Positions 54,697-64,000 of a stretch of DNA of 64,000 bases are shown here, one piece after another. The stretch is from Pseudarthrobacter sp. L1SW (GTDB taxonomy: Bacteria; Actinomycetota; Actinomycetes; Actinomycetales; Micrococcaceae). A model generated the notes under the pieces. The model was not told the origin of the DNA. It saw only the letters and a program-made list of their open reading frames with translations, and made no database searches. A program made the position numbers and the translations under genes. The DNA is taken from the NCBI RefSeq assembly GCF_020809045.1, contig NZ_CP078079.1, positions 2,480,001-2,544,000 on the forward strand. The letters are read 5' to 3'. Numbering within the stretch: position 1 is the stretch's first letter; each line of letters starts with the position of its first letter.

Positions 54697-55171
54697 CGTG
54701 GTTTTCCCTGTTTTCCGGCTCGTTGTAGATCTGCAGGCGCGCTTTGCTGAAACCGTAGATTTCAGCAGCCTGCCACAGCACGACGGCGGTCACCGCGCCG
54801 GCAACAAACCAGCGGCCCTGCAGCCACTGCGGCGCCCCCACGACGAACAGCACGACGGCGAAGCCGACCACCTTGACGAAGTAGGTTGCCACGAACATGC
54901 CGATGGCACCCGAAGGATTGCTGCGGCCCACGAAGTGCCCTACCAGGAGGCTGATTCCGAAGAACAGCATGACCAGCAGGCCGCCGGCAATACTGGACAG
55001 GGCACCGTCCGTGCCCTGCAGAAGCAAGGCAAGGGCTGCGCAGAGGAGGACTCCGCCCGCAGCGGCAATGGAGCTCAGCTTGAGGAGGTGCAGCCAGAGC
55101 GACGGAGTGGGGCCGGATGCGCCAACGGTTCCGTTGCCGGACGGAGGCCCGGACTCGGCGTTGGAGGTCAT
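54689..55171 (-). CDS. AtpI-like membrane protein
   Basis: 160-aa protein with four hydrophobic segments after a Gly/Ser/Pro-rich tail ('HLLKLSSIAAAGGVLLCAAL', 'LSSIAGGLLVMLFFGISLLVG', 'GMFVATYFVKVVGFAVVLFVV', 'WFVAGAVTAVVLWQAAEIY'). It is in the usual place of the first membrane protein upstream of atpB in Actinobacteria and resembles ATP synthase I. It is the probable first gene of the atp operon proper, with a weak ribosome site (TGGGATC). Confidence 0.82.
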   Translation of the reverse strand: MTSNAESGPPSGNGTVGASGPTPSLWLHLLKLSSIAAAGGVLLCAALALLLQGTDGALSSIAGGLLVMLFFGISLLVGHFVGRSNPSGAIGMFVATYFVKVVGFAVVLFVVGAPQWLQGRWFVAGAVTAVVLWQAAEIYGFSKARLQIYNEPENRENHDA

Positions 55172-55221
55172 TCGATCCCAATCGTCGGCGCCGGCAGGCA
55201 GTCACCGGCAGGCAGGTTTGG

Positions 55222-55251
55222 AGGGGCAGCTTTGGCTGCCCCTAAATTCTA
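55222..55251 (-). promoter_or_regulatory. -10 box and hairpin before the atp operon
   Basis: On the minus strand the extended -10 TGTAGAAT (box TAGAAT at 55251-55246) is followed within 3 nt by a stem AGGGGCAGC-CAAA-GCTGCCCCT (55243-55222). The hairpin could be at the very 5' end of the atp mRNA (a stabiliser), or it could terminate wecA transcription. No -35 is visible. Confidence 0.5.
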
Positions 55252-55279
55252 CACGAGATAGAAATATTCGGCACGGACG

Positions 55280-56392
55280 TTACGCCCGCGCCTCGTCGCC
55301 CCGCCGGGCGAGGTAGGGCCAGGCAGTGACGAGGCCCATGACCAGGGTGGCGAAGATGTCCACCGCCAGCACCAGCTGCCACGGGAAGACGGCGAAGGCC
55401 AGTCCCCCGAAGGAGAGGATGGCTGTCCAGAGGTACATCAGGATCACGGCGGTGCGGTGCGAGTAGCCGATGTCCAGCAGCTTGTGGTGCAGGTGGCCCC
55501 GGTCCGCGGACCAGGGCGAGCGGCCGCGGGCGGTGCGCCGCACCACCGCAAGGCCAAGGTCCAGCAGCGGCAGGAAGAGGACGGCGAACGGGAGCAGGAT
55601 GGGGATCACGGTGGAAATACCGTTGGCCCTGTCGTAGAGCCCCGACGTGATCTGCCCGGTGGACACGACGCCGGCGGAAGCCATCAGCAGTCCGATCAGC
55701 ATGGCGCCGGAGTCGCCCATGAAGATCTTGGACGGAAACCAGTTGTGCGGGAGGAAGCCCAGGCAGCTGCCCACCAGGACGGCGGTGATCAGGGTGGCGA
55801 GATCCGAATAGTCCAGGAGCACGGCGTTGCGGTGCACCCAGTATGCGGTGAAGAAGAACGCTGTTCCGCCGATGATCGCCACACCCGCTGCCAAGCCGTC
55901 CAGGCCGTCGATGAAGTTGAAGGCGTTCATGGTGGTGACGATCAGTCCCGCGGTCAATAGCACCCGGACCGTCTCGTTTTCAAGGTAGATCGCCTCGGGC
56001 ACCCACGGGACGATGGTCATCTGGACTCCCCAGACGGCCACTGTCAGGCCCGCGGCGCTTTGCCCGATGAGTTTCACCCACCAGCGGATGTCCATCAGGT
56101 CATCCGCCACGCCCACGAGGACAATGACGGCGGCACCCGCGAGGACGCCCCACGGGGAGAAGTTGTTGCGGTAAATGTCCTTGACGAAGAACGACTGGCT
56201 GGCCACGATGAGCGCCACCATCACCCCGAGAAAAATTGCCACCCCGCCCAGCCGGGACACTGGGATGGAATGCATGTCGCGGCTGCGGATGGGCAGGTGC
56301 AGTTCCAGCCGGTGACCGATGACCCGGGCTCCCCAGGTGGCCGCATAGGACACGATGGCAGCCGTCAGCCCCATCAGCAGGTACATGATCAT
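55280..56392 (-). CDS. Undecaprenyl-phosphate sugar-1-phosphate transferase (WecA/TagO-like)
   Basis: 370-aa integral membrane enzyme of the MraY/WecA family. It transfers a sugar-1-phosphate, probably GlcNAc-1-P, to undecaprenyl phosphate to start a surface polysaccharide. Signatures are the DD box 'VGVADDLMDIRWWVK', 'MNAFNFIDGLDGLA' and 'KIFMGDSGAMLIGLL', with 'ADRGHLHHKLLDIGYSH'. About 10-11 membrane segments. It lies upstream of the atp genes as in many Actinobacteria. The start has no good ribosome site; ATG 56386 is also possible. Confidence 0.93.
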   Translation of the reverse strand: MIMYLLMGLTAAIVSYAATWGARVIGHRLELHLPIRSRDMHSIPVSRLGGVAIFLGVMVALIVASQSFFVKDIYRNNFSPWGVLAGAAVIVLVGVADDLMDIRWWVKLIGQSAAGLTVAVWGVQMTIVPWVPEAIYLENETVRVLLTAGLIVTTMNAFNFIDGLDGLAAGVAIIGGTAFFFTAYWVHRNAVLLDYSDLATLITAVLVGSCLGFLPHNWFPSKIFMGDSGAMLIGLLMASAGVVSTGQITSGLYDRANGISTVIPILLPFAVLFLPLLDLGLAVVRRTARGRSPWSADRGHLHHKLLDIGYSHRTAVILMYLWTAILSFGGLAFAVFPWQLVLAVDIFATLVMGLVTAWPYLARRGDEARA

Positions 56393-56697
56393 GGAACGGG
56401 GACCGTTTCAAGGGGGATGCTGAAGCAGGGCAACCGTGCCGGCAGTTGGTCCTTGGTCGAGGGGCTCACTGGCCGGGAATCTGTTCTTCGATAAATGAAA
56501 CTTCTCCGTCGCCGAGCGCGCAGCAGGCAGTACGTATGTTCGTATACGCAGTGCTTTTCCGTATACGCAGTGCCTTACAGGGCTGTATTACAGTGGACTC
56601 TAGTCAAAGATACTAGCGCCAACAGCTTCATGGCTTCGCGCCACACGGGCGCAGTGCGAGCGGGGAAATCCCTGTCAGCCATGCTGAAAGGACCCCC
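56393..56697. promoter_or_regulatory. Divergent region wecA / glycosyltransferase with tandem palindromes
   Basis: 305 bp without a gene. The direct repeat CGTATACGCAGTGC occurs twice (56541-56554 and 56560-56573, period 19), each with a CGTATACG palindrome. TACGTA lies just before (56531-56536). This is a typical operator arrangement and is AT-richer than its surroundings. No confident promoter pair was found. Confidence 0.45.
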
Positions 56698-57594
56698 ATG
56701 ACCCCCCGCATAGCAGTTGCCGCCGTGACCTTCGACCGGCCCGGCGAACTGGCTGTCCTGCTCGATTCCATCAATAACCAGACGGCCAGGGTGGACACGA
56801 TCTGCCTGGTGGACAGCGGCACAACGCCGGCCGCGGACGTGGCCGGAAAGCACCCCAACGTCGACTACGTCCGTTCGGAAGCGAACCTCGGCGGCGCGGG
56901 CGGATTCGCGCTGGCGGCGCTGAAGGCCGTGGCCAGCGGTGCCAGATGGATTTGGATGATGGACGACGACGCCGAGCCGGCTGATCCGGAATGCCTCGCC
57001 ACGCTGCTGCGTGAGGCCGAGGCGCGCGACCTGGAAGCGGTGGTTCCGCTGGTCACGGCGCCGGGCCAGCCGGACAGGCTTTCTTTTTTCTTCCGCCTGG
57101 ACGGGAAAGTCACGCATAGCCGCGCCGACGTGGAGAAGCTGGGTTTCCTGCCCAACGACGGCCACTTCTTCAACGGAGCGCTGATCCGTTCCGACGTCTT
57201 CTTCAAGGTGGGCCTGCCGGACATGCGGCTCTTCATCCGCGGGGACGAGGTGGACTTCACCATCCGCCTTCGCAAGGCAGGGATCCGGTTCGGCACGGTG
57301 ACCACCACCGCCATCACCCATCCGCACGCTTTTTCAGAGACCCAGCATGTGTTCGGCGCCGGCTGGCACGTCATCGTTCCTGAGTCGGCCTTCAAGCGGT
57401 ACTACTACTACCGGAACCGCGGCTACCTGATCCGCCGGTACTTCCGTGTCAGGTCCTTCGTGGCGGATGTGGGGGGTTACCTGGGCTACTTCCTGCAGCG
57501 CCGGGACCTTCCCGGCTTCCTGGGCTGGGCCAAATCGTTCACTACCGGGCTGCGCGGCAAAGGGTTTGCGCCGCTGGAGGACCAGAAATTCTAG
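56698..57594 (+). CDS. Glycosyltransferase family 2 (GlfT-like)
   Basis: 298-aa GT-A glycosyltransferase. It begins 'RIAVAAVTFDRPGELAVLLDSI'; the nucleotide-sugar DxD is in 'WIWMMDDDAEP' and the acceptor-site acid pair in 'FIRGDEVDFTIRLRKAG'. This pattern is that of galactofuranosyl/rhamnosyl transferases of the GlfT1 type, acting at the inner face of the membrane. The C-terminus has basic and aromatic helices for membrane contact. The ribosome site GAAAGGA precedes the ATG. It is divergent from wecA and convergent with the WecG-type gene (10 bp). Confidence 0.88.
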   Translation: MTPRIAVAAVTFDRPGELAVLLDSINNQTARVDTICLVDSGTTPAADVAGKHPNVDYVRSEANLGGAGGFALAALKAVASGARWIWMMDDDAEPADPECLATLLREAEARDLEAVVPLVTAPGQPDRLSFFFRLDGKVTHSRADVEKLGFLPNDGHFFNGALIRSDVFFKVGLPDMRLFIRGDEVDFTIRLRKAGIRFGTVTTTAITHPHAFSETQHVFGAGWHVIVPESAFKRYYYYRNRGYLIRRYFRVRSFVADVGGYLGYFLQRRDLPGFLGWAKSFTTGLRGKGFAPLEDQKF

Positions 57595-57604
57595 GCTGCG
57601 GTTC

Positions 57605-58378
57605 CTAGGTCCTGCGCGCCAATCCCTGGCGCTTCAGCCCTCGGGCCGCAAGGAGCCACAGCAGCACCCAGGGCTCGCCGAGGACGCGGTAGGCAACCCG
57701 GCGGGGATGAAGCAGCAGGCGCCACGCCCATTCCAGGCCCATCCTGCCAAGCCATCGCGGGGCAAGCCGCTGGATGCCGGCAAGCTGTTCGATCGCCCCG
57801 CCAACAGCGCAGTAGACTGCCGGCGGCATGTCACCAAGGCGGCGCTGCAGGACTTTCTCCTGGAGCGGCATGCCCAGTCCAATCAGGACCAGCTGCGGCC
57901 GCTGCCGGTGGAGCCAGGCCACGGCTTCGTCCTCGAGCCGGCCGTCCCAGCCCTCCCCCGGGAAGCCCGCGACGTTTGCGCCGGGAACGATTGACTGCAG
58001 CTTCCTCACGGCGCCGGCGTTAGCCTCCGCACCGGCGCCCAGCACGGCGATCCGCTCCAGTCCCCGCACCTGGTCCAGGGCTGGAAGCCAGTCGGTGGAA
58101 CCCAGCCGGTAGTCCATGACGGGGCCTTCGGCCTTGCCGGTCCTCCCCCACAGCCAGAGCACGGGAGCCCCGTCCAGCAGGACAACATCGCTCCGCTGGT
58201 AGAGGTCGGCGAAGCCCTCGTCCGAGAGGGCCAGGGTGACACTGTGGAGGTTGTGGCCCAGCACCGTGCGGGTGGAGCCTTCCTGGACATAGCGGCTGAG
58301 TTCTTCCACCAGTTCCGGAACACGCAGGGGGGTTGCCTCAACCTCCAGCAGCGGGACCTGCTGGCGGTGCAGCGCCAT
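57605..58378 (-). CDS. WecG/TagA/CpsF family glycosyltransferase
   Basis: 257-aa enzyme of the GT26 family, usually an N-acetylmannosaminyl (or ManNAcA) transferase adding the second sugar to lipid-linked GlcNAc. Signatures are 'LGHNLHSVTLAL', 'VVLLDGAPVLWLWG', 'GFPGEGWDG' with 'VLIGLGMPLQEKVL' and 'YCAVGGAIEQLAG'. The ATG at 58378 overlaps the sua5 stop (TGATG), although it works with the wecA product rather than with Sua5. Together with wecA and the GT2 enzyme it points to a cell-wall glycan linkage unit. Confidence 0.9.
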   Translation of the reverse strand: MALHRQQVPLLEVEATPLRVPELVEELSRYVQEGSTRTVLGHNLHSVTLALSDEGFADLYQRSDVVLLDGAPVLWLWGRTGKAEGPVMDYRLGSTDWLPALDQVRGLERIAVLGAGAEANAGAVRKLQSIVPGANVAGFPGEGWDGRLEDEAVAWLHRQRPQLVLIGLGMPLQEKVLQRRLGDMPPAVYCAVGGAIEQLAGIQRLAPRWLGRMGLEWAWRLLLHPRRVAYRVLGEPWVLLWLLAARGLKRQGLARRT

Positions 58379-59232
58379 CAAGATTCAGTGTCCCGAACCG
58401 GCGCCTGGGTTGCCGGAGCGGGGGGTTCGACGGCGGAGGAACCTGACGCTGCGGGCTTATCCCGGGCGGTGGAAGGCTCGTCCGCCACGGGAGTCGCAAC
58501 CGCGGGCGACAGGGCAGAGGCCACTGCGTCAGACGGTTCCTCGTCCGCCTGTTCCTCCTCCGCCATGGGCATCTCGCCCAGGCCCAGGACACCCGGAACG
58601 TGCTCGCGGAGCTGGTCAAGGCTCACCGCACCGTTGCGGACCACGCGCAGGTGCGGGCCGGTGGCGTCAACAATGGTGGAAGGCACGGCGTCCTGGCCTT
58701 CCTGCGGCCGGAAGCCCCCTTCCAGGTAGACCTCCACGGAATCGGCCAGCTGCTCACGTGCGGCGGCGGCCGTCTGCCCGGGGGCGTGGCCCGTGCGGTT
58801 GGCGGACGAAACTGCGAGCGGTCCGGTGAGGGTCAGCAGTTCCTGGGCGATTTCGTCGTCCGGCATGCGCAGGGCAACCGTGCCCTTGGTCTCGCCCAGG
58901 TCCCAGTCGAGGGACGGCTGGGCGTGCAGGATCAGCGTCAGGCCGCCCGGCCAGAACGCTTCCGCAAGCTTTCGGGCGTCCGCGGACACGTCCGTGGCCA
59001 GTCCATCAAGGGCGTTGATCCGCGGAATCAGCACTGGCGGGGGCATGGTGCGGCTGCGTCCCTTGGACACCAGCAGCATGGTCACTGCCTGGGGCGAGAA
59101 GGCGTCGGCGGCTATCCCGTAGACCGTATCCGTGGGAAAAACCACGCACTTCTTCTCGCTGATGGCCCGCTGGGCGTGCTCAAGTCCCCGGGCGCGCTCG
59201 TCGTCGCTGGTGCAGTTATAGGTTGTGGTCAC
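58378..59232 (-). CDS. L-threonylcarbamoyladenylate synthase (Sua5/YrdC/TsaC)
   Basis: 284-aa enzyme making threonylcarbamoyl-AMP for t6A37 of tRNAs. The family motifs are 'VVFPTDTVYGIAADA', 'SKGRSRTMPPPVL', 'AEAFWPGGLTLIL' and 'GPLAVSSANRTGHAPG'. The catalytic domain ends near residue 210. The remaining ~70 residues are low-complexity (Ala/Pro/Ser/Glu) and do not match the Sua5 C-terminal domain. GTG 59232 start, with GAAAGAATAGGCGA upstream. It lies between prmC and the wecG-type gene. Confidence 0.93.
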   Translation of the reverse strand: MTTTYNCTSDDERARGLEHAQRAISEKKCVVFPTDTVYGIAADAFSPQAVTMLLVSKGRSRTMPPPVLIPRINALDGLATDVSADARKLAEAFWPGGLTLILHAQPSLDWDLGETKGTVALRMPDDEIAQELLTLTGPLAVSSANRTGHAPGQTAAAAREQLADSVEVYLEGGFRPQEGQDAVPSTIVDATGPHLRVVRNGAVSLDQLREHVPGVLGLGEMPMAEEEQADEEPSDAVASALSPAVATPVADEPSTARDKPAASGSSAVEPPAPATQAPVRDTES

Positions 59233-59244
59233 TCGCCTATTCTT

Positions 59245-60117
59245 TCATTCCGTATGGCCCGGACCCGCGAGCAGGGCGCTGGTGGCGCGCTCCTTGCCGT
59301 TGAGGTCCAGGTGCGTCCTGATTCCGGTCCAGTTCCCGGTCCTGGCCAGCATGGCCGAGATCCAGCCCGCCTGGACTTCCGCATGTTCCATCACAAAGTA
59401 GCCGCCGGGCCGCAGGAGGCGTGCCGCGGAGGCGGCGGCCGCCGTCGGAAGTTCCATGCCGTCCGCTCCCCCGCCGTACAGTGCTTCGGGCGGATCATGC
59501 AGGGCGACTTCGGGCTCGTTGGGGACGGCTTCGGCGGGGATGTACGGCGGGTTGGAGACCACGACGTCGAAGGTTCCGTTGAGCTCCGGCAGCGCGTCGC
59601 GCAGGTCCCCCAGGACCAGGTGGACGCCCAGCGGCGCCAGGTTCCTGGCAGCCCAGGCGTGGGCGAAGGGGCTGAACTCCACCGCATGGACGTCGGCGCC
59701 GGGCACCTCGTGGGCGATGGATCCGGCGATGGCGCCGGATCCGGTGCCCAGGTCCACAACGCGCGGGTGCGGCATGCCCTTGAGGTGGTCGATCACCAGC
59801 TGCACCACGGACTCGGTTTCGGGGCGGGGAATGAAGACCCCCGGCCCCACCGCCAGTTCGAGGTAGCGGAAGTGCGCCACACCGGTGATGTGCTGCAGCG
59901 GAATCCTCCCGGCTCGCTCCGCCACCAGGGCTTCATATCCCTCCGGGGCAGCAGCGTCCCCCAGCATCAGGGCACGGAGGCGGCCCAGCCCGACATTCAG
60001 GAGGTGGTCGGCGAGCAGCTCGGCGTCCACGCGGGGGCTGGGGACGCCGGCGTCCCGGAGGATGGCTGTTGCCTCGGCGACGGCGTCCGCCAGCGACTGG
60101 CCTGGCTGAAGTGTCAT
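59245..60117 (-). CDS. prmC: Release factor glutamine methyltransferase PrmC (HemK)
   Basis: 290-aa AdoMet methyltransferase that modifies the Gln of the GGQ loop in release factors. The AdoMet site is 'VVDLGTGSGAIAGSIA' (120-134), the catalytic NPPY is at 189-192 ('VVVSNPPYIP'), and the substrate-binding N-domain is standard. It follows prfA by 21 bp, the common prfA-prmC order, so enzyme and substrate are co-expressed. Confidence 0.95.
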   Translation of the reverse strand: MTLQPGQSLADAVAEATAILRDAGVPSPRVDAELLADHLLNVGLGRLRALMLGDAAAPEGYEALVAERAGRIPLQHITGVAHFRYLELAVGPGVFIPRPETESVVQLVIDHLKGMPHPRVVDLGTGSGAIAGSIAHEVPGADVHAVEFSPFAHAWAARNLAPLGVHLVLGDLRDALPELNGTFDVVVSNPPYIPAEAVPNEPEVALHDPPEALYGGGADGMELPTAAAASAARLLRPGGYFVMEHAEVQAGWISAMLARTGNWTGIRTHLDLNGKERATSALLAGPGHTE

Positions 60118-60138
60118 GTCTGGGATGTACCAGAAGCG

Positions 60139-61212
60139 CTAATCGCCAATGGCGTCCAGGCGGGCCTGTTCGTCCATCTCGATGGCTGACTGGATGACGG
60201 GTTCCAGGTCGCCGTTCATCACCTGGTCCAGGTTGTATGCCTTGTAGCCGGTGCGGTGGTCCGCGATGCGGTTTTCCGGGTAGTTGTACGTGCGGATGCG
60301 CTCCGAGCGGTCCATGGTGCGGATCTGGGACTTCCGCTGGGCGGAGTTCTCGGCGTCGATCTGCTCCTGCTGGTGCGCCAGGATGCGGGCCCGCAGCACG
60401 CGCATGCCGGCTTCGCGGTTCTGCAGCTGGGATTTCTCGTTCTGCATGGCCACCACGATGCCCGTGGGAAGGTGGGTGATGCGCACGGCGGAGTCGGTGG
60501 TGTTAACGGACTGGCCGCCAGGGCCCGAGGACCGGTAGACGTCGATCTTGAGGTCGTTCTGGTTGATCTCGAGCTCTTCGGGCTCGTCCACCTCGGGGAG
60601 GACCAGCACGCCGGCCGCGGAGGTGTGGATGCGGCCCTGCGATTCGGTGACGGGAACGCGCTGGACACGGTGCACGCCGCCCTCGAACTTGAGCCGTGCG
60701 TACACGCCCTCGGCAGGATCGTTCGAGTTGCCCTTCACGGCCACCTGGACGTCCTTGTAGCCGCCAAGGTCGGATTCAGTGGCGGAAATGATTTCAGTCT
60801 TCCAGCCCCGCGACTCGGCGTACCGGGTGTACATGCGCAGCAGGTCGCCCGCAAAAAGCGCAGCTTCGTCGCCGCCTTCACCGCCCTTGACCTCAAGGAT
60901 GACGTTGCGGGCATCATCAGGATCACGCGGAATAAGCAGCCTGCGCAGTTTGGCAGCGGCAACCTCAAGGGCGGCTTCCAGTTCAGGCACCTCGGCAGCG
61001 AACTCCGGATCCTCTGAAGCCATCTCCTTGGCAGCAGCAAGGTCATCCCGGATGCCCTCCCACTTGTGGTAGGCCTCAACAATTCCATTAAGCTGAGCCG
61101 ACCGCCGCCCCAGCTTCCGGGCAAGCCGCTGGTCAGCATAAACAGCAGGATCCCCCAGCTGCGCCTGGATGGAATCATGCTCATCAAGCAGGCCCTGTAC
61201 GGACTCAAACAT
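60139..61212 (-). CDS. prfA: Peptide chain release factor 1
   Basis: 357-aa class I release factor recognising UAA and UAG. The tripeptide anticodon is PVT at 187-189 ('[10 protein letters not shown]'), and the peptidyl-hydrolysis GGQ is at 232-234 ('[12 protein letters not shown]'). Length is normal. The ribosome site is GAAAGAGG with a long spacing or GAAAG close to the ATG. A perfect 14-bp palindrome lies just upstream (61230-61243). Expected rpmE is absent between rho and this gene. Confidence 0.97.
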   Translation of the reverse strand: MFESVQGLLDEHDSIQAQLGDPAVYADQRLARKLGRRSAQLNGIVEAYHKWEGIRDDLAAAKEMASEDPEFAAEVPELEAALEVAAAKLRRLLIPRDPDDARNVILEVKGGEGGDEAALFAGDLLRMYTRYAESRGWKTEIISATESDLGGYKDVQVAVKGNSNDPAEGVYARLKFEGGVHRVQRVPVTESQGRIHTSAAGVLVLPEVDEPEELEINQNDLKIDVYRSSGPGGQSVNTTDSAVRITHLPTGIVVAMQNEKSQLQNREAGMRVLRARILAHQQEQIDAENSAQRKSQIRTMDRSERIRTYNYPENRIADHRTGYKAYNLDQVMNGDLEPVIQSAIEMDEQARLDAIGD

Positions 61213-61229
61213 CTTTCAAAACCTCTTTC

Positions 61230-61243
61230 GACTTGTACAAGTC
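61230..61243. promoter_or_regulatory. Perfect 14-bp palindrome upstream of prfA
   Basis: GACTTGTACAAGTC is fully symmetric and sits 18-31 nt before the prfA start codon in a locally AT-rich stretch. Its size and place suggest an operator or a 5' UTR hairpin. Not assigned to a known regulator. Confidence 0.4.
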
Positions 61244-61288
61244 TAGTAACAAACAAAACCGGACCGCGGCTGGTGCGTTAACGACGAA

Positions 61289-61404
61289 GCCGCACGGATT
61301 TTTCCGCCCCGGGAGTGGCATCGGGCCTGCCGGAGCTGGGCGGCTGACGATCGAAGATCGGAAGCCGCCCAGCGTAGGGGCGGGGGCGGAAAAATCCGTG
61401 CGGC
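61289..61404. repeat. Nested inverted repeat between rho and prfA
   Basis: Outer arms 61289-61310 and 61383-61404 are a perfect 22-bp inverted repeat. Inside is an 11-bp perfect stem (61335-61345 with 61363-61373), and inside that CGATC-GAA-GATCG (61348-61360), the two separated by GA/GA pairs. It could fold as a single branched or extended hairpin about 116 nt long. It may end rho transcription and also insulate prfA. No rpmE gene is found here. Confidence 0.6.
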
Positions 61405-61444
61405 GTCAGCACCGGGGCAGCAGAATCAGCCGCTCACCGGGGCG

Positions 61445-63643
<2,199 letters not shown>

Positions 63644-63939
63644 GAAGGATCCTTCCCCCTCGACGGCGTCCAGACGAGGAGCTGGACGCGATGATTTGAT
63701 CTGGGCTGCAGTTCAGATCTGCAGCCGGATTTTTCGGCCTTGCCGGTTGGAGATCGGCCAGCAGGGCCGGATACTGATTCACCTTCCACTCCGCCCGTGG
63801 CGGAGGGATGGACTGACGCTTCAGGGGCAGCTTAATGACTGCAGATTCCTGCGACAGACCAAGCAGGCGGCACCGGAATAGATTGCGCAGTAGGAGATCA
63901 AATCGCAAATGAATGCTGGAGGAGATCAGATAGGCGGAA
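63644..63939 (-). promoter_or_regulatory. rho 5' leader with several hairpins
   Basis: 296 bp between thrB and rho. Going towards rho (minus strand): stem CTCCGCC-ACG-GGCGGAG (63806-63790), GATCTG paired with CAGATC (63719-63698), and CGTCCAG paired with CTGGACG (63688-63667), the last one just before the ribosome site. A long structured leader suits autogenous control of rho. Promoter not located with confidence. Confidence 0.5.
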
Positions 63940-64000
63940 TTACCGCCGGTGCATCTCCACCTTAGCACCTTCAACGTCCACTGCCAGCTTCAGAACACGC
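63940..64000 (-). CDS. thrB: 3' end of homoserine kinase (partial)
   Basis: Only the last 19 codons are in the window. On the minus strand the frame reads 'RVLKLAVDVEGAKVEMHRR' and stops with TAA at 63942-63940. The 'LAVDVEGAKV' ending resembles actinobacterial homoserine kinase C-termini, and thrB directly upstream of rho is the expected actinobacterial order. The frame agrees with the window edge; identification rests on this short match and synteny. Confidence 0.7.
   Translation of the reverse strand, partial: RVLKLAVDVEGAKVEMHRR

Noticed and set aside
61213..61444. Search for rpmE between rho and prfA
   Set aside because: No frame encodes an L31-like protein; the region holds only the palindrome and nested repeat.

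Overview
The window is 64 kb of GC-rich chromosome from an actinobacterium, most likely a Micrococcaceae member of the Arthrobacter/Pseudarthrobacter type. The evidence is gene content and order: thrB-rho-prfA-prmC-sua5-wecA-atp-DUF2550, a nearby nucS and csp gene, and the block pncB/clpS-DUF2017-murI-cAMP phosphodiesterase-rph-rdgB. Both blocks match, in altered arrangement, the order I recall from other Actinobacteria such as Mycobacterium. GTG and TTG starts, 1-8 nt gene overlaps and TAnnnT boxes just upstream of start codons fit the same group. I see no insertion sequence, prophage, CRISPR array, rRNA or tRNA. This is core chromosome, not an accessory island.

Layout. 0-6.6 kb: a DUF1684 gene, then a minus-strand operon nrtR-nadA-nadB-nadC-cysteine desulfurase for de novo NAD synthesis, with a candidate operator upstream. 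6.7-13.8 kb: amino-acid permease, alpha/beta hydrolase, phosphoribosyltransferase, a metabolite:H+ symporter divergent from an IclR regulator, and a second MFS carrier. 13.8-24.3 kb: sbcCD, an aquaporin, an ADP-ribosylglycohydrolase, DUF4395, an exonuclease-BRCT protein, DedA, rdgB and rph. 24.3-31.4 kb: Rv1339-type phosphodiesterase, murI, DUF2017, clpS, the NAD salvage pair pncB-pncA, and a helicase with DUF3039. 31.5-42.3 kb: nagB with an ABC exporter, an old yellow enzyme with a thioredoxin-fold/TPR protein, a large unrecognised membrane protein, an AI-2E family protein, small proteins and nucS. 42.3-47.2 kb: a cold-shock gene with a long leader and strong terminator, then an aminoacyl-phospholipid synthase paired with a membrane esterase. 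47.2-55.2 kb: the complete ATP synthase operon. 55.3-64 kb: wecA, two more glycosyltransferases, sua5, prmC, prfA, rho and the 3' end of thrB.

How the genes work together. NAD supply is concentrated here: de novo synthesis (nadABC, a desulfurase that probably serves the NadA cluster, and the NrtR regulator) and salvage (pncA, pncB) lie within 29 kb, with an ADP-ribosylglycohydrolase between them. The translation/transcription-termination block (rho, prfA, prmC, sua5) leads into surface-glycan initiation genes and then ATP synthase. The ATP synthase transcription unit may extend through DUF2550 into the esterase and lipid aminoacyltransferase, since those genes overlap or nearly abut.

No unmistakable new system is present. 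The most useful sequence-level observations are: (1) at least 13 genes with a TAnnnT box exactly 6-7 nt before the start codon, which predicts leaderless mRNAs and fixes several starts; (2) three very strong intergenic inverted repeats at 8155, 22827 and 61289; (3) the NrtR operon with a degenerate Nudix box and a palindromic operator candidate; (4) a rhomboid-like/LPG-synthase fusion next to a membrane-anchored esterase; (5) the structured rho leader and the large charged insertion in Rho.
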